Assembly (NCBI RefSeq): GCF_001486585.1
Contig: NZ_LN909046.1
Location: 1,302,001-1,366,000, forward strand
Source of the DNA: Paenibacillus senegalimassiliensis
GTDB taxonomy: Bacteria; Bacillota; Bacilli; Paenibacillales; Paenibacillaceae
Reading direction: 5' to 3'
DNA: 64,000 nucleotides
Shown: positions 44,745 through 52,600 of the stretch, in pieces
Layout of the letters: each line of letters opens with the position of its first letter
Numbering within the stretch: position 1 is the first letter of the stretch
Notes under the pieces: generated by a model
What the model saw: the letters and a program-made list of their open reading frames with translations, nothing else
What the model was told of the DNA's origin: nothing
Databases searched by the model: none
Program-made: the position numbers and the translations under genes

Positions 44745-45679
44745 GCCGCCAACGCTACGCTATCGCCATCGATCTAGGCGGCACCGGCATCAAATCAGCG
44801 CTGGTTGGCACAGATGGCAGCGTAGAACACTTTCACACCGTACCCACAGAAGCGGGACAAGGCCGGGAGGCCTTGCTGTCCAAGCTGTTCCGGCTTATTG
44901 CAGATCATCGCCGAACTGCTGAGCAAGAAGGCTGGCCGTTGCTAGGCATCGGTGTAGGAACCGCAGGAACGGTGGATTCGTTCGGAACCGTAGCCTACGC
45001 GACCGAGCATCTGCCCGGATGGACGGGGACCCCGCTCCGCAAGCTGCTGGAGCAAGAGTTCGGGCTGCCTTGCGTCGTTGTGAACGACGTGCACGCGATT
45101 GCGCTCGGTGAGCAATGGCAAGGCGCGGCCCAAGGCATGGCTAATTTAATCTGCGTTGCTCTCGGAACGGGAATCGGTGGTTGTATCATCCGAAATGGCG
45201 CCATATTTGCAGGAGACGACGGTTATGCCGGTGGCTTCGGGCACCACATCATCGCCATGGGCGGACTCCCTTGCAGTTGCGGCAATCGCGGCTGCTGGGA
45301 GAATTATGCTTCTGTGAGTGGACTGAAGCTACTGATGCGTGAGCAAGGGGCTCCGGGACTCTGGATTGAGAATCCGAGAGAACTGTTCGCCCAAGCCCGA
45401 GGCGGCGACTCGCTAGCAAAGGAGATCGTAGCTCTGTATGGAGAGCGGATTGCCATAGGCCTGGCCAATTTGACACATACGCTTAATTCCCGCCATTTTC
45501 TGCTCGCCGGAGCGATTACTGGGCAAGGCGAGTTTCTGCTGGAAAACATTCGGGAGCCGTTACACCGGATGGTCATGCCTGTATATCAAGGCGATGGAAT
45601 TCACCTCTACCCTGCTGGATTGGGTGAACAAGCCGGGGTTATGGGCGCTGCATCCATCGTTCCTGGAATGCGAGAGTGA
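44741..45679 (+). CDS. ROK-family sugar kinase (N-acetylmannosamine kinase candidate)
   Basis: A 312-aa ROK kinase: DLGGTGIKSAL phosphate loop, ALGTGIGGCI, zinc motif CSCGNRGCWE and a C-terminal ATP-binding part. Coupling to nanE by a 4-bp overlap suggests that it phosphorylates N-acetylmannosamine, the substrate upstream of NanE. The segment usually written E-x-G-H reads GGFGHH here, with Gly replacing the glutamate that contacts sugar in glucokinases. This may mark a specificity other than glucose. It contains no helix-turn-helix, so it is an enzyme rather than a ROK repressor. Confidence 0.85.
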   Translation: MSRQRYAIAIDLGGTGIKSALVGTDGSVEHFHTVPTEAGQGREALLSKLFRLIADHRRTAEQEGWPLLGIGVGTAGTVDSFGTVAYATEHLPGWTGTPLRKLLEQEFGLPCVVVNDVHAIALGEQWQGAAQGMANLICVALGTGIGGCIIRNGAIFAGDDGYAGGFGHHIIAMGGLPCSCGNRGCWENYASVSGLKLLMREQGAPGLWIENPRELFAQARGGDSLAKEIVALYGERIAIGLANLTHTLNSRHFLLAGAITGQGEFLLENIREPLHRMVMPVYQGDGIHLYPAGLGEQAGVMGAASIVPGMRE

Positions 45680-45773
45680 ATATTCTCCATATATTGGATT
45701 TATTAAAAACTCCTTTTTTTGCAAATAATCAGCATATATTTCCAATCTGGTCTCTGCTGAAAGGAGCCTATTT

Positions 45774-46646
45774 ATGCCCACATGGGTGGAAGTCATTCTG
45801 CGTACGCTGGTAGCCGCGGTGGTGCTGTTCATCATCACCCGTTTGCTCGGCAAAAGGCAAATCTCCCAGCTTAGCTTCTTTGAATACACAACCGGCATCA
45901 CCATAGGCAGTCTTGCTGCCTACATCTCACTGGATGTGGATGTCAAGTGGTACATTGGGCTGGTGGCGGTAGGCGTCTGGTTTCTCATTTCCATTGGCGT
46001 AGAATATGTGCAACTTAAGAGCAAACGATTTCGAAGCTGGATTGACAGCACAAGTACCGTGTTGATCAAGGACGGAAAGATTTTGGAGGGTAATCTAAAA
46101 AAAGAGCGACTCACCAATGAGGAACTGCTGGAGCAACTAAGAAAGAAGAGTATCTTCAAGACAGCCGAGGTAGAATTTGCTGTGATGGAGCCCGATGGGC
46201 AAATCAACGCCTTATTGAAAACAGAACACCAGCCACTCACCCCCGCGCAGCTTGGACTTGAGGTTGCCCCGGAGTCTGAGCCGCAGACCATTATTCTCGA
46301 TGGTATCATCATGAACGAGCCACTAGCCAATCTAGGGCTTAGCCATCGCTGGTTGCATAACGAACTCAACAAGCTGGGCGTGACGCTCAAGCAGGTCAAC
46401 CTAGGCCAAGTTGACGCTTATGGCCAATTTTACGTCGACTTGTACGATGACCGAATCCATATTCCCCAATCGCAGGAGCAAGCCGTTCTGTTAGCTCAAC
46501 TCAAGAAATGCGAAAAGGTGCTGCAATCACTGGCCCACTCAGCCGCCGATGATAAGACCAAGCAGCTCTACGGGAATTGCTCATCCACGCTGGAACAAGT
46601 GATTGATCAGATGAAGGGATTGGCCAAGCGAATGCCTCAGCATTAA
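45774..46646 (+). CDS. DUF421 (YetF-type) membrane protein
   Basis: A 290-aa protein with three membrane helices in the first ~80 residues and a cytoplasmic alpha/beta domain, the architecture of the DUF421/YetF/YrbG family. The conserved RLLGKRQISQLSFFEY and the segment STVLIKDGKILEGNL are family-like, as is the C-terminal extension to residue 290. Several Bacillus relatives are expressed in forespores, but no SigF/SigG promoter was found in the 94-bp gap upstream. AAAGGAG precedes the ATG. Molecular function is unknown. Confidence 0.85.
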   Translation: MPTWVEVILRTLVAAVVLFIITRLLGKRQISQLSFFEYTTGITIGSLAAYISLDVDVKWYIGLVAVGVWFLISIGVEYVQLKSKRFRSWIDSTSTVLIKDGKILEGNLKKERLTNEELLEQLRKKSIFKTAEVEFAVMEPDGQINALLKTEHQPLTPAQLGLEVAPESEPQTIILDGIIMNEPLANLGLSHRWLHNELNKLGVTLKQVNLGQVDAYGQFYVDLYDDRIHIPQSQEQAVLLAQLKKCEKVLQSLAHSAADDKTKQLYGNCSSTLEQVIDQMKGLAKRMPQH

Positions 46647-46683
46647 AGTTAAACCCGATTACCCTTAGATGGAGGAATCAAAA

Positions 46684-46723
46684 AGGGCTGGCCTTCGGCG
46701 AATTTTGCGCCAAGGCTAGCCCT
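46684..46723. terminator. Strong convergent-gene terminator
   Basis: AGGGCTgGCCTTcGGCG pairs with CGCCaAGGCtAGCCCT. On the minus strand it is followed by TTTTT, ending the PduL-type gene; it can also stop the DUF421 transcript. Confidence 0.85.
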
Positions 46724-46753
46724 ATGTTCATTTTAAAGTAATGTTTGGCCGAA

Positions 46754-47326
46754 TTAGTCGATGATTTCAGCCGTATCGCCCGTTTTGGCACCCGAAGCAT
46801 TCGCTTCATCTGTATCAATGTGCATATCCAAGGCAAAGTTGTCCGACACGCGAGCAACGACATTTTCCAATACGAGACCACGTTCTCCGCCCAAACGAAC
46901 TTTCAACATTTGCTTGTCCTTAATGCCCCATTTCTCGGCATCCGAGGTATGGAAATGAATGTGGCGTGCTGCGACGATGACGCCTTCCTTCAATTCGATT
47001 TCACCCGCTGGACCTTTAACCGTAATTCCAGGTGTTCCATCAATGTTCCCGGATTCACGAACCGGAGCTTTCACACCGATGGCGAAGGAATCTGTACGGG
47101 AAATTTCCAATTGGGACGCTGGACGAGCTGGGCCCAAAATGCGAACCTTATCGAACTGCCCTTTTGTTCCGATGACGGCTACTTGCTCATTGGCAGCAAA
47201 TTGGCCAGGTTGCGACAAAGGCTTGAATTCAGTAAGCTGATATCCTTGTCCAAACAAAATTTCGATATGCTCCTGGGTCAGATGGATATGACGTGCAGAT
47301 ACGCCGACAGGTACATTTTTGCTCAT
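46754..47326 (-). CDS. pduL: PduL-type phosphate acyltransferase
   Basis: A 190-aa phosphotransacylase of the PduL family, which interconverts acyl-CoA (acetyl- or propanoyl-) and acyl phosphate. Two PduL repeats are visible with zinc-binding histidines SARHIHLT, AARHIHFHT and LDMHIDTDEAN. No microcompartment-targeting peptide or shell gene is present, so it is a housekeeping enzyme working with acetate kinase. The ATG at 47326 is chosen because GAGGAG is upstream and because the longer frame would run through the promoter -10. It lies downstream of the KorAB genes, whose acyl-CoA product it could use. Confidence 0.88.
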   Translation of the reverse strand: MSKNVPVGVSARHIHLTQEHIEILFGQGYQLTEFKPLSQPGQFAANEQVAVIGTKGQFDKVRILGPARPASQLEISRTDSFAIGVKAPVRESGNIDGTPGITVKGPAGEIELKEGVIVAARHIHFHTSDAEKWGIKDKQMLKVRLGGERGLVLENVVARVSDNFALDMHIDTDEANASGAKTGDTAEIID

Positions 47327-47382
47327 GTCTACTAACACTCCTCGTATTTTCTCTATATCGTTAACAATTGACATCGTCCTTC

Positions 47383-47388
47383 ATTATA
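47383..47388 (-). promoter_or_regulatory. -10 element of the PduL-type gene
   Basis: The minus strand reads TGTATAATG about 57 bp before the ATG. The -35 region (TTCCTT) is weak. Its position rules out the upstream ATG at 47374 as start. Confidence 0.45.
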
Positions 47389-47404
47389 CACCTATTGCCG
47401 CAAA

Positions 47405-47443
47405 AAAGGAAAAGACGTCCATGAGAAATGGACGCCTTTTTGA
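47405..47443 (-). terminator. Intrinsic terminator of the korAB operon
   Basis: CGTCCAT-ttctc-ATGGACG on the minus strand is followed by TCTTTTCCTTTTTT, starting 5 bp after the korB stop codon. Confidence 0.8.
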
Positions 47444-47447
47444 CTGA

Positions 47448-48314
47448 TTATCTGAATTCTGCTACAAGATTGTCAAACTCCTCTTCAGGCAAAGCCAAGG
47501 ATTGATGAGCAAGCGGCTCCTTCTTAAAGCCATGTACCAAATCCTCGTAGCTCTTTCTCTGCTTATTCTGATAGATCAGGCCGGTAATCATGCTCCCCGT
47601 CTCCATCAGCTTCGTCATTGCCAACGTACGGTTGCTGGCATCATAATCCGGAATTGTATCCAGATTAACGATGTTCTCCTTGAACCAATCATAGGTGTTC
47701 ACCTTGTTGAACGTCACACATGGACTAAATACGTTGATCAAGGAGAAGCCCTCATGTTGAATCCCTTGTTCAATTAATGAGGTTAATTGCTTAATGTCGC
47801 TGGAGAACGACTGAGCTACAAATGTTGCACCCGAAGCCAACGCAATTTCCAGCGGTGACAACGTCGATTCTATCGAGCCTTCCGGCGTGCTCTTGGTCTT
47901 AAACCCCTCTCCACTGCGCGGAGAAGTTTGCCCTTTGGTTAATCCATAGATCTGATTATCCATCACGATATAAGTGATGTTAATATTACGGCGTATAGCA
48001 TGGATAGTATGCCCCATCCCAATGGCAAAGCCATCTCCATCGCCCCCGGAGGCAATGACGGTCAGGTCCCGGTTAGCCAGCTTCACCCCTTGAGCAATGG
48101 GAAGCGCACGTCCATGGATACCATGCAGACCGTAAGCATTAATATAACCGGATATTCGGCCGGAACAACCAATCCCGGAAATGACGGCTAAATTTGTTGG
48201 CTCCAGGCCAACATTTGCCGCTCCCCGCTGGATAGCAGCCTGGATGGAGAAATCGCCGCAGCCTGGGCACCAGTTCGGTTTTACATTATTGCGGAACTCT
48301 TTAAAGGTTGCCAT
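47448..48314 (-). CDS. korB: 2-oxoacid:ferredoxin oxidoreductase, beta subunit
   Basis: The thiamine-diphosphate subunit (288 aa) of a two-subunit 2-oxoacid (2-oxoglutarate type):ferredoxin oxidoreductase. It has cluster cysteines WCPGCG near residue 16, GIGCSGRISGY, and the ThDP motif GGDGDGFAIGMGH leading to DNQIYGLTKGQ, which together are typical of KorB. It overlaps the end of the alpha-subunit gene by 14 bp. The enzyme would feed reduced ferredoxin and succinyl-CoA or acetyl-CoA; the exact oxoacid is not fixed by sequence. Confidence 0.9.
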   Translation of the reverse strand: MATFKEFRNNVKPNWCPGCGDFSIQAAIQRGAANVGLEPTNLAVISGIGCSGRISGYINAYGLHGIHGRALPIAQGVKLANRDLTVIASGGDGDGFAIGMGHTIHAIRRNINITYIVMDNQIYGLTKGQTSPRSGEGFKTKSTPEGSIESTLSPLEIALASGATFVAQSFSSDIKQLTSLIEQGIQHEGFSLINVFSPCVTFNKVNTYDWFKENIVNLDTIPDYDASNRTLAMTKLMETGSMITGLIYQNKQRKSYEDLVHGFKKEPLAHQSLALPEEEFDNLVAEFR

Positions 48315-50082
48315 TTCTCACCAACTCCTCCTGCGTTTTGGCTTGATCCGAGACGGCCTTCAGGCACTCTTCATAAACTTCCGAAGGAAGGAAAGGATTC
48401 CCATCATACTTAAGGATATTAACTAATTTATCATGATACCCAACATTCTGCTTAATCAGATTGGCCAACTGGCCGGTGGCGTTATTCTCCAGAATCGCTA
48501 CCTTCTTCGCCTTGACGATTTGCGGTAGCACCTGCTCTGTCGGGAACGGATGCATCAGCCGTACCGTCATGTGGTTCGTATTGACTCCAGCCTCAGCCAA
48601 ACGCAAACGCGCTTGATCGATGGTCCCTCCTGTTGAGCCCATACCGATAATGAGCAAATCTGGCTCGCTATGAGGGGCCTGCAAATGAATAGGATCATTC
48701 ACTTCCAGTTGAGCCAACTTCCGCAAGCGTTTATCCATCATCTTCTTCCGGTTGATCGGACTTTCCGACGGACGTCCCGACTCATCATGCTCTACCCCGG
48801 TAACATGATGAATACCATTCTTCTCACCTGGCAAGACTCGCGGTGATATGCCGTTTTCAGTAAATGCATAACGGTTGAATATAGTGGAATCGTCGCGGTC
48901 CGGAATATCCTTTACCAGATAACCCCGATCGATAGTCACTTGATTGTAATCCAGCGGTTCACAGGATTGCTTACCAAGGGACAATTGCAGGTCCGTAGCC
49001 ACAATGACTGGTACCTGATATTTATCTGCCAGGTTAAATGCCTGCACCGTATCGTAGAAGCATTCCTCAATAGAACTTGGCGCAATGACGATTTTCGGAA
49101 TTTCCCCGTGAGTCCCGTAGATCAGTGCATTGATATCACTTTGCTCCTGCTTGGTTGGAAGACCTGTACTCGGTCCGCCACGTTGCGTATCCACAATGAC
49201 AACCGGAGTCTCCGTCATACCAGCCAGACCAATGGCCTCCATCATCAGAGATAGACCAGGGCCAGCCGAGGCGGTCATGGTTCTCACACCTGCATAGCTG
49301 GAGCCGATTGCCATCGTGATGGCCGCAATCTCATCTTCCGTCTGTACCACAGTTCCGCCGTATTTAGGCAGCTTCTTAATCAGGTATTCCATAATTTCCG
49401 AAGCTGGCGTAATAGGATAAGCACTCATAATTCGGCAGCCTGCCGCAACGGCCCCCAAGCCAATCGCGTCATTTCCGATCATGAACAACTTCTGCTTGCC
49501 GTCCGCAGGCCCAAGCCGGAATTCCTCCAGTGGCCCTCCTGCCAACTCAAGCACATATTCTGCACCTTGCTTTACCGCTTCAATATTTTTATCCACGATA
49601 GCTTGACCTTTGCGGCCGAACTCTTCTTCCACGGCTTGATTGAACACTTCCAGTGGAAGTCCGAGCAAAGCCCAAGAGGCTCCAGAAGCAACCATGTTCT
49701 TCATTAATGATGTACCCAGTTCTTCAGCTAGTTGCGTAATTGGAACCGGGAACAAGCGGGCCTTCTGGCCTTCCGGAACCGTCGGGTTGAACTTGGCGTC
49801 AGCCACAATCACCCCACCACTACGAAGCTCGTGCGCATTCAAATCGATACTTTCCTGGTCAAAAGCGACTAAGATGTCCAAATCGTCGGAAATCGCACGA
49901 ATCGGCTGAGTACTGATCCGTATTTTATTGTTGGTATGCCCCCCTTTGATCCGAGAGGAGAAATGCCGATATCCATACAGATAGTACCCTAACCGGTTTA
50001 AGGCTGTCGAGAAAATACGATCCGTACTTTCAACTCCTTCACCTTGCTGACCACCGATCTTCCAAGACAATTGATTAATCAA
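48301..50082 (-). CDS. korA: 2-oxoacid:ferredoxin oxidoreductase, fused gamma-alpha subunit
   Basis: A 593-aa subunit. The N-terminal ~190 residues are the gamma domain (WKIGGQQGEGVEST, RHFSSRIKGGHTN) and the rest is the alpha domain (SAYPITPASEIMEYL, SAGPGLSLMMEAIGLAGM), as in KorA of aerobic and facultative bacteria. The start is placed at TTG 50082, because AAGGGGTG lies 7 bp before it; the 19 residues encoded upstream are hydrophobic, not conserved in this family, and lack a ribosome site. It overlaps korB. Confidence 0.9.
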   Translation of the reverse strand: MINQLSWKIGGQQGEGVESTDRIFSTALNRLGYYLYGYRHFSSRIKGGHTNNKIRISTQPIRAISDDLDILVAFDQESIDLNAHELRSGGVIVADAKFNPTVPEGQKARLFPVPITQLAEELGTSLMKNMVASGASWALLGLPLEVFNQAVEEEFGRKGQAIVDKNIEAVKQGAEYVLELAGGPLEEFRLGPADGKQKLFMIGNDAIGLGAVAAGCRIMSAYPITPASEIMEYLIKKLPKYGGTVVQTEDEIAAITMAIGSSYAGVRTMTASAGPGLSLMMEAIGLAGMTETPVVIVDTQRGGPSTGLPTKQEQSDINALIYGTHGEIPKIVIAPSSIEECFYDTVQAFNLADKYQVPVIVATDLQLSLGKQSCEPLDYNQVTIDRGYLVKDIPDRDDSTIFNRYAFTENGISPRVLPGEKNGIHHVTGVEHDESGRPSESPINRKKMMDKRLRKLAQLEVNDPIHLQAPHSEPDLLIIGMGSTGGTIDQARLRLAEAGVNTNHMTVRLMHPFPTEQVLPQIVKAKKVAILENNATGQLANLIKQNVGYHDKLVNILKYDGNPFLPSEVYEECLKAVSDQAKTQEELVRNGNL

Positions 50083-50260
50083 GATCGCCCACCCCTTTAA
50101 TCGTATCGCAATGGAAAAATATAATATAAACATGAACATTTGCGAACATTGTGTTTCGGATTCATGTCAATTTTATGTCGCATCTACGTAAAAAGCAAGC
50201 GTTTTCGCGCCTTTTTTCATATAGTAGTTTTCGATCATTCCTATCTCGTAATTGGATCAA

Positions 50261-51223
50261 TTAAAGCGCTTTCTTTCGTAAGGGTAGCCAATCGCATAGG
50301 AATGCGGCTGCATGGCCGGACAACCACCCGCGAACAAGCCCCTCCGGATAATGCTTTAGCAGCATTTCCTGGAATTTGGCATAATCGCCTGCATGCCTTA
50401 AATGCCTAAGATGTGACTCAATCCCATCAAAATCTGAGCCAAACATGATATGATCAGCGCCGCCGAGTGCGCATACATGTTCAATATGAGGTAGAAGATC
50501 CTCGCTTGATGGGTTTCTTCCCTTCTTCACAAACCATGGAACAAAGGTCAAGCCGATGCGCCCACCTAGACTGATTAAGGCTTCAATCTGATCATCCCGC
50601 AAGTTGCGGACATGATCACACACACTGAAGGCATTGGAATGCGAAGCTATAAATGGGCGACCCGCGGCGGCCGCCAGTTCTTGCAGCTCCCAAAATCCCC
50701 TCACCGACAAATGCGACACGTCGAGAATGATACCAAGCTCATGACACAATTTCACAAGATTTCTTCCTGCCGGTGTCAGCCCTCCATTTCTCGGCTCAAG
50801 AATACCATCAGCCGCCCAATTCGCGTAATTCCAGGTTAATCCTAGTATACGTACGCCCCGTTCATAGCTCTCACGTACATGATCAAGATTTCCCTCTAGG
50901 CCATCTGCTCCTTCAATCGATAATAATCCACCTATTCCCTGAGACTGTTCCAATTCTTCCAAATCTTCAACGAAGCCTATGGGACGTACTCCCAAGCGAA
51001 CGATATGATGATAGAACAGGTCTATTTGTTCCTGGACGTATCCATAACGGGACGTACCTAGCTTTTCAGATAAATAAATAGCAAAACATTGCAGCCTAAC
51101 GCCACCTTGCTTCATCCTTCGCAGGTTCACATCCAGCTTCCGGGAGCTGGCAAAATTCAACTTGGGGTTCAATTGCAGCTTGGATAAAGCATCACAGTGA
51201 AAATCACTTACCGTTAGCCTCAT
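50261..51223 (-). CDS. Membrane-dipeptidase-family (M19) peptidase
   Basis: A 320-aa amidohydrolase-fold renal-dipeptidase homologue. The zinc residues are visible in DFHCD (HxD), SIEGAD (bridging Glu), DVSHLS and ASHSNA, plus the substrate Asp in FGSDFDG. No signal peptide, so it is cytoplasmic in spite of the family name. It would hydrolyse dipeptides, possibly with a D-residue. GGAGG precedes the ATG. It stands between spoVS and the korA operon. Confidence 0.9.
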   Translation of the reverse strand: MRLTVSDFHCDALSKLQLNPKLNFASSRKLDVNLRRMKQGGVRLQCFAIYLSEKLGTSRYGYVQEQIDLFYHHIVRLGVRPIGFVEDLEELEQSQGIGGLLSIEGADGLEGNLDHVRESYERGVRILGLTWNYANWAADGILEPRNGGLTPAGRNLVKLCHELGIILDVSHLSVRGFWELQELAAAAGRPFIASHSNAFSVCDHVRNLRDDQIEALISLGGRIGLTFVPWFVKKGRNPSSEDLLPHIEHVCALGGADHIMFGSDFDGIESHLRHLRHAGDYAKFQEMLLKHYPEGLVRGWLSGHAAAFLCDWLPLRKKAL

Positions 51224-51278
51224 AGGACTTCCTCCTTCAAAACACGCGCTTATACCTTAGGTTATGAAAAATAAACAC

Positions 51279-51308
51279 AAAAAAACCTGTTTACGGTTGT
51301 AAACAGGC
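51279..51308 (-). terminator. Intrinsic terminator of spoVS
   Basis: CCTGTTTAC-aacc-GTAAACAGG on the minus strand is a perfect 9-bp stem followed by seven T residues, 20 bp after the stop codon. Confidence 0.92.
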
Positions 51309-51327
51309 AGTCTTTCTATTGAAATAA

Positions 51328-51588
51328 TTATCTTGGTTCTACAATCAATTTAATGGCCGTACGATCCTCACCGTCAATGACGATATCCGTGAACGCCGGA
51401 ATACAAATCAGGTCCACACCGCTTGGAGCAACAAATCCCCGGGCGATCGCTACAGCTTTAATGGCTTGGTTGAGAGCACCTGCCCCAATGGCTTGCAACT
51501 CAGCGTTGCCGCGTTCTCTAAGAACTCCAGCAAGCGCGCCAGCAACGGAATTGGGGTTGGATTTTGCTGAAACCTTTAATACTTCCAT
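51328..51588 (-). CDS. spoVS: Stage V sporulation protein S
   Basis: An 86-aa Alba-like protein, MEVLKVSAKSNPNSVAGALA..., nearly invariant across spore formers. In Bacillus, spoVS is needed to pass stage V and affects the Z-ring and sporulation-gene expression. The ATG at 51588 gives exactly the family length and is preceded by GGGAGGT; the frame upstream is not coding. A consensus SigH-type site lies ~50-75 bp upstream, and a strong terminator follows, so it is a single-gene unit. Confidence 0.96.
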   Translation of the reverse strand: MEVLKVSAKSNPNSVAGALAGVLRERGNAELQAIGAGALNQAIKAVAIARGFVAPSGVDLICIPAFTDIVIDGEDRTAIKLIVEPR

Positions 51589-51634
51589 CGTTCGTACCTC
51601 CCTGGGAAATTGGTTGAATTCCACTACTTAGAAG

Positions 51635-51663
51635 ATATTCGTGAGAACTCAAATAATTCCTCC
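51635..51663 (-). promoter_or_regulatory. SigH-type promoter of spoVS
   Basis: The minus strand reads GGAGGAATT, 11 bases, then CACGAATAT. This matches the SigH consensus RnAGGAWWW-N11/12-RnnGAATWW at all but the first -10 base. Bacillus subtilis spoVS is known to depend on SigH, so function and sequence agree. Confidence 0.75.
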
Positions 51664-51696
51664 TTTTTCCCGGGGTGTACTCCATGTCTCGGCTGC

Positions 51697-52491
51697 TTAG
51701 TCCATCAACCACTCGTCCTCTAACAGACGAATCTTTTGGATTTTTTGCGCTTTGCCTGTGGCCTCATCGATATCGACAATGACCGCATGGAAGTGCCATT
51801 TGCCTTCACAGACCTGGAAGCGAACCGGAAGCTGGGTCGTGAACTTGCGCAACACCGCTGTACGCTCCATGCCAAGAATGCCTTCACGTGAGCCTACCAT
51901 ACCTGTATCGGTCAAATAGGCCGTCCCTTGTGGAAGGATCGTGTCATCATTACTCTGCACATGAGTATGCGTACCCACTACCATAGAGGCTCTGCCATCC
52001 AGATGCCAGCCCATAGCGATTTTCTCCGAGGTCGCTTCGGCGTGGAAATCCACCAAAATGCATTTATGTTTCTTGGCCAATTGGGCCACGATTTCATCCG
52101 CTGCTCGAAAAGGATCATCGATCGCTGGCAAGAAGGTCCGGCCCATGAGATTGACAATCGCCAGCTCTTTACCGTTTCCTTTGACCACGGTAAATCCCAG
52201 GCCGGGCGTACCCGGAGGGAAGTTCGCCGGACGAACCATGCGAGGTTCATCGTCAATGAAATCAAAAATTTCTTTATTGTCCCAGGTATGATTGCCCATC
52301 GTTAAGCCATGAATGCCCTGCTCGAAGAACTCTTTGGCGATATTAGCGTTGATTCCCCGGCCTGCCGCCGCATTTTCCCCGTTGGCTACAATAATATGAG
52401 GATTATATTTGGACTTCAAATGGGGTAATGTTGCCTTAAGTGCCTTGCGTCCCGTATTTCCAACAATGTCTCCGATAAATAGAACTTTAAT
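51697..52491 (-). CDS. ymdB: YmdB-type metallophosphoesterase (2',3'-cAMP phosphodiesterase)
   Basis: A calcineurin-fold phosphodiesterase needed in Bacillus for the switch between motility and biofilm. Metal-binding motifs are FIGDIVG, ANGENAA, GNHTWDN and GTHTHVQSND. The family protein begins (M)xxLFIGDxVG. Here that position is ATT at 52491, with GGAGGAGG 7 bp upstream, which gives the standard 264 aa. The frame is open for 42 codons further, but that part reads through the rny terminator hairpin and shows no similarity to the family, so an ATT start is the best reading. It follows rny, as in Bacillus. Confidence 0.9.
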   Translation of the reverse strand: MKVLFIGDIVGNTGRKALKATLPHLKSKYNPHIIVANGENAAAGRGINANIAKEFFEQGIHGLTMGNHTWDNKEIFDFIDDEPRMVRPANFPPGTPGLGFTVVKGNGKELAIVNLMGRTFLPAIDDPFRAADEIVAQLAKKHKCILVDFHAEATSEKIAMGWHLDGRASMVVGTHTHVQSNDDTILPQGTAYLTDTGMVGSREGILGMERTAVLRKFTTQLPVRFQVCEGKWHFHAVIVDIDEATGKAQKIQKIRLLEDEWLMD

Positions 52492-52557
52492 GATATTACC
52501 TCCTCCACTTACCAACCAGCCGCTTGAACGCAGCAGATCGCTTGGCCCTGCCGGGCA

Positions 52558-52588
52558 ATGAAAAAGCGGCCCGCGAGGGGCCACTTCT
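52558..52588 (-). terminator. Intrinsic terminator of rny
   Basis: AGTGGCCC-ctcgc-GGGCCGCT on the minus strand followed by TTTT, 13 bp after the rny stop. It lies in front of the ymdB ribosome site, so rny-ymdB read-through is limited. Confidence 0.8.
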
Positions 52589-52600
52589 TCAGCATAACCT

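Noticed and set aside
50263..50277. AAAGCGCTTTC, cre-like sequence
   Set aside because: It encodes the C-terminal residues of the dipeptidase, lacks the TG at the first half-site and has no gene start downstream.
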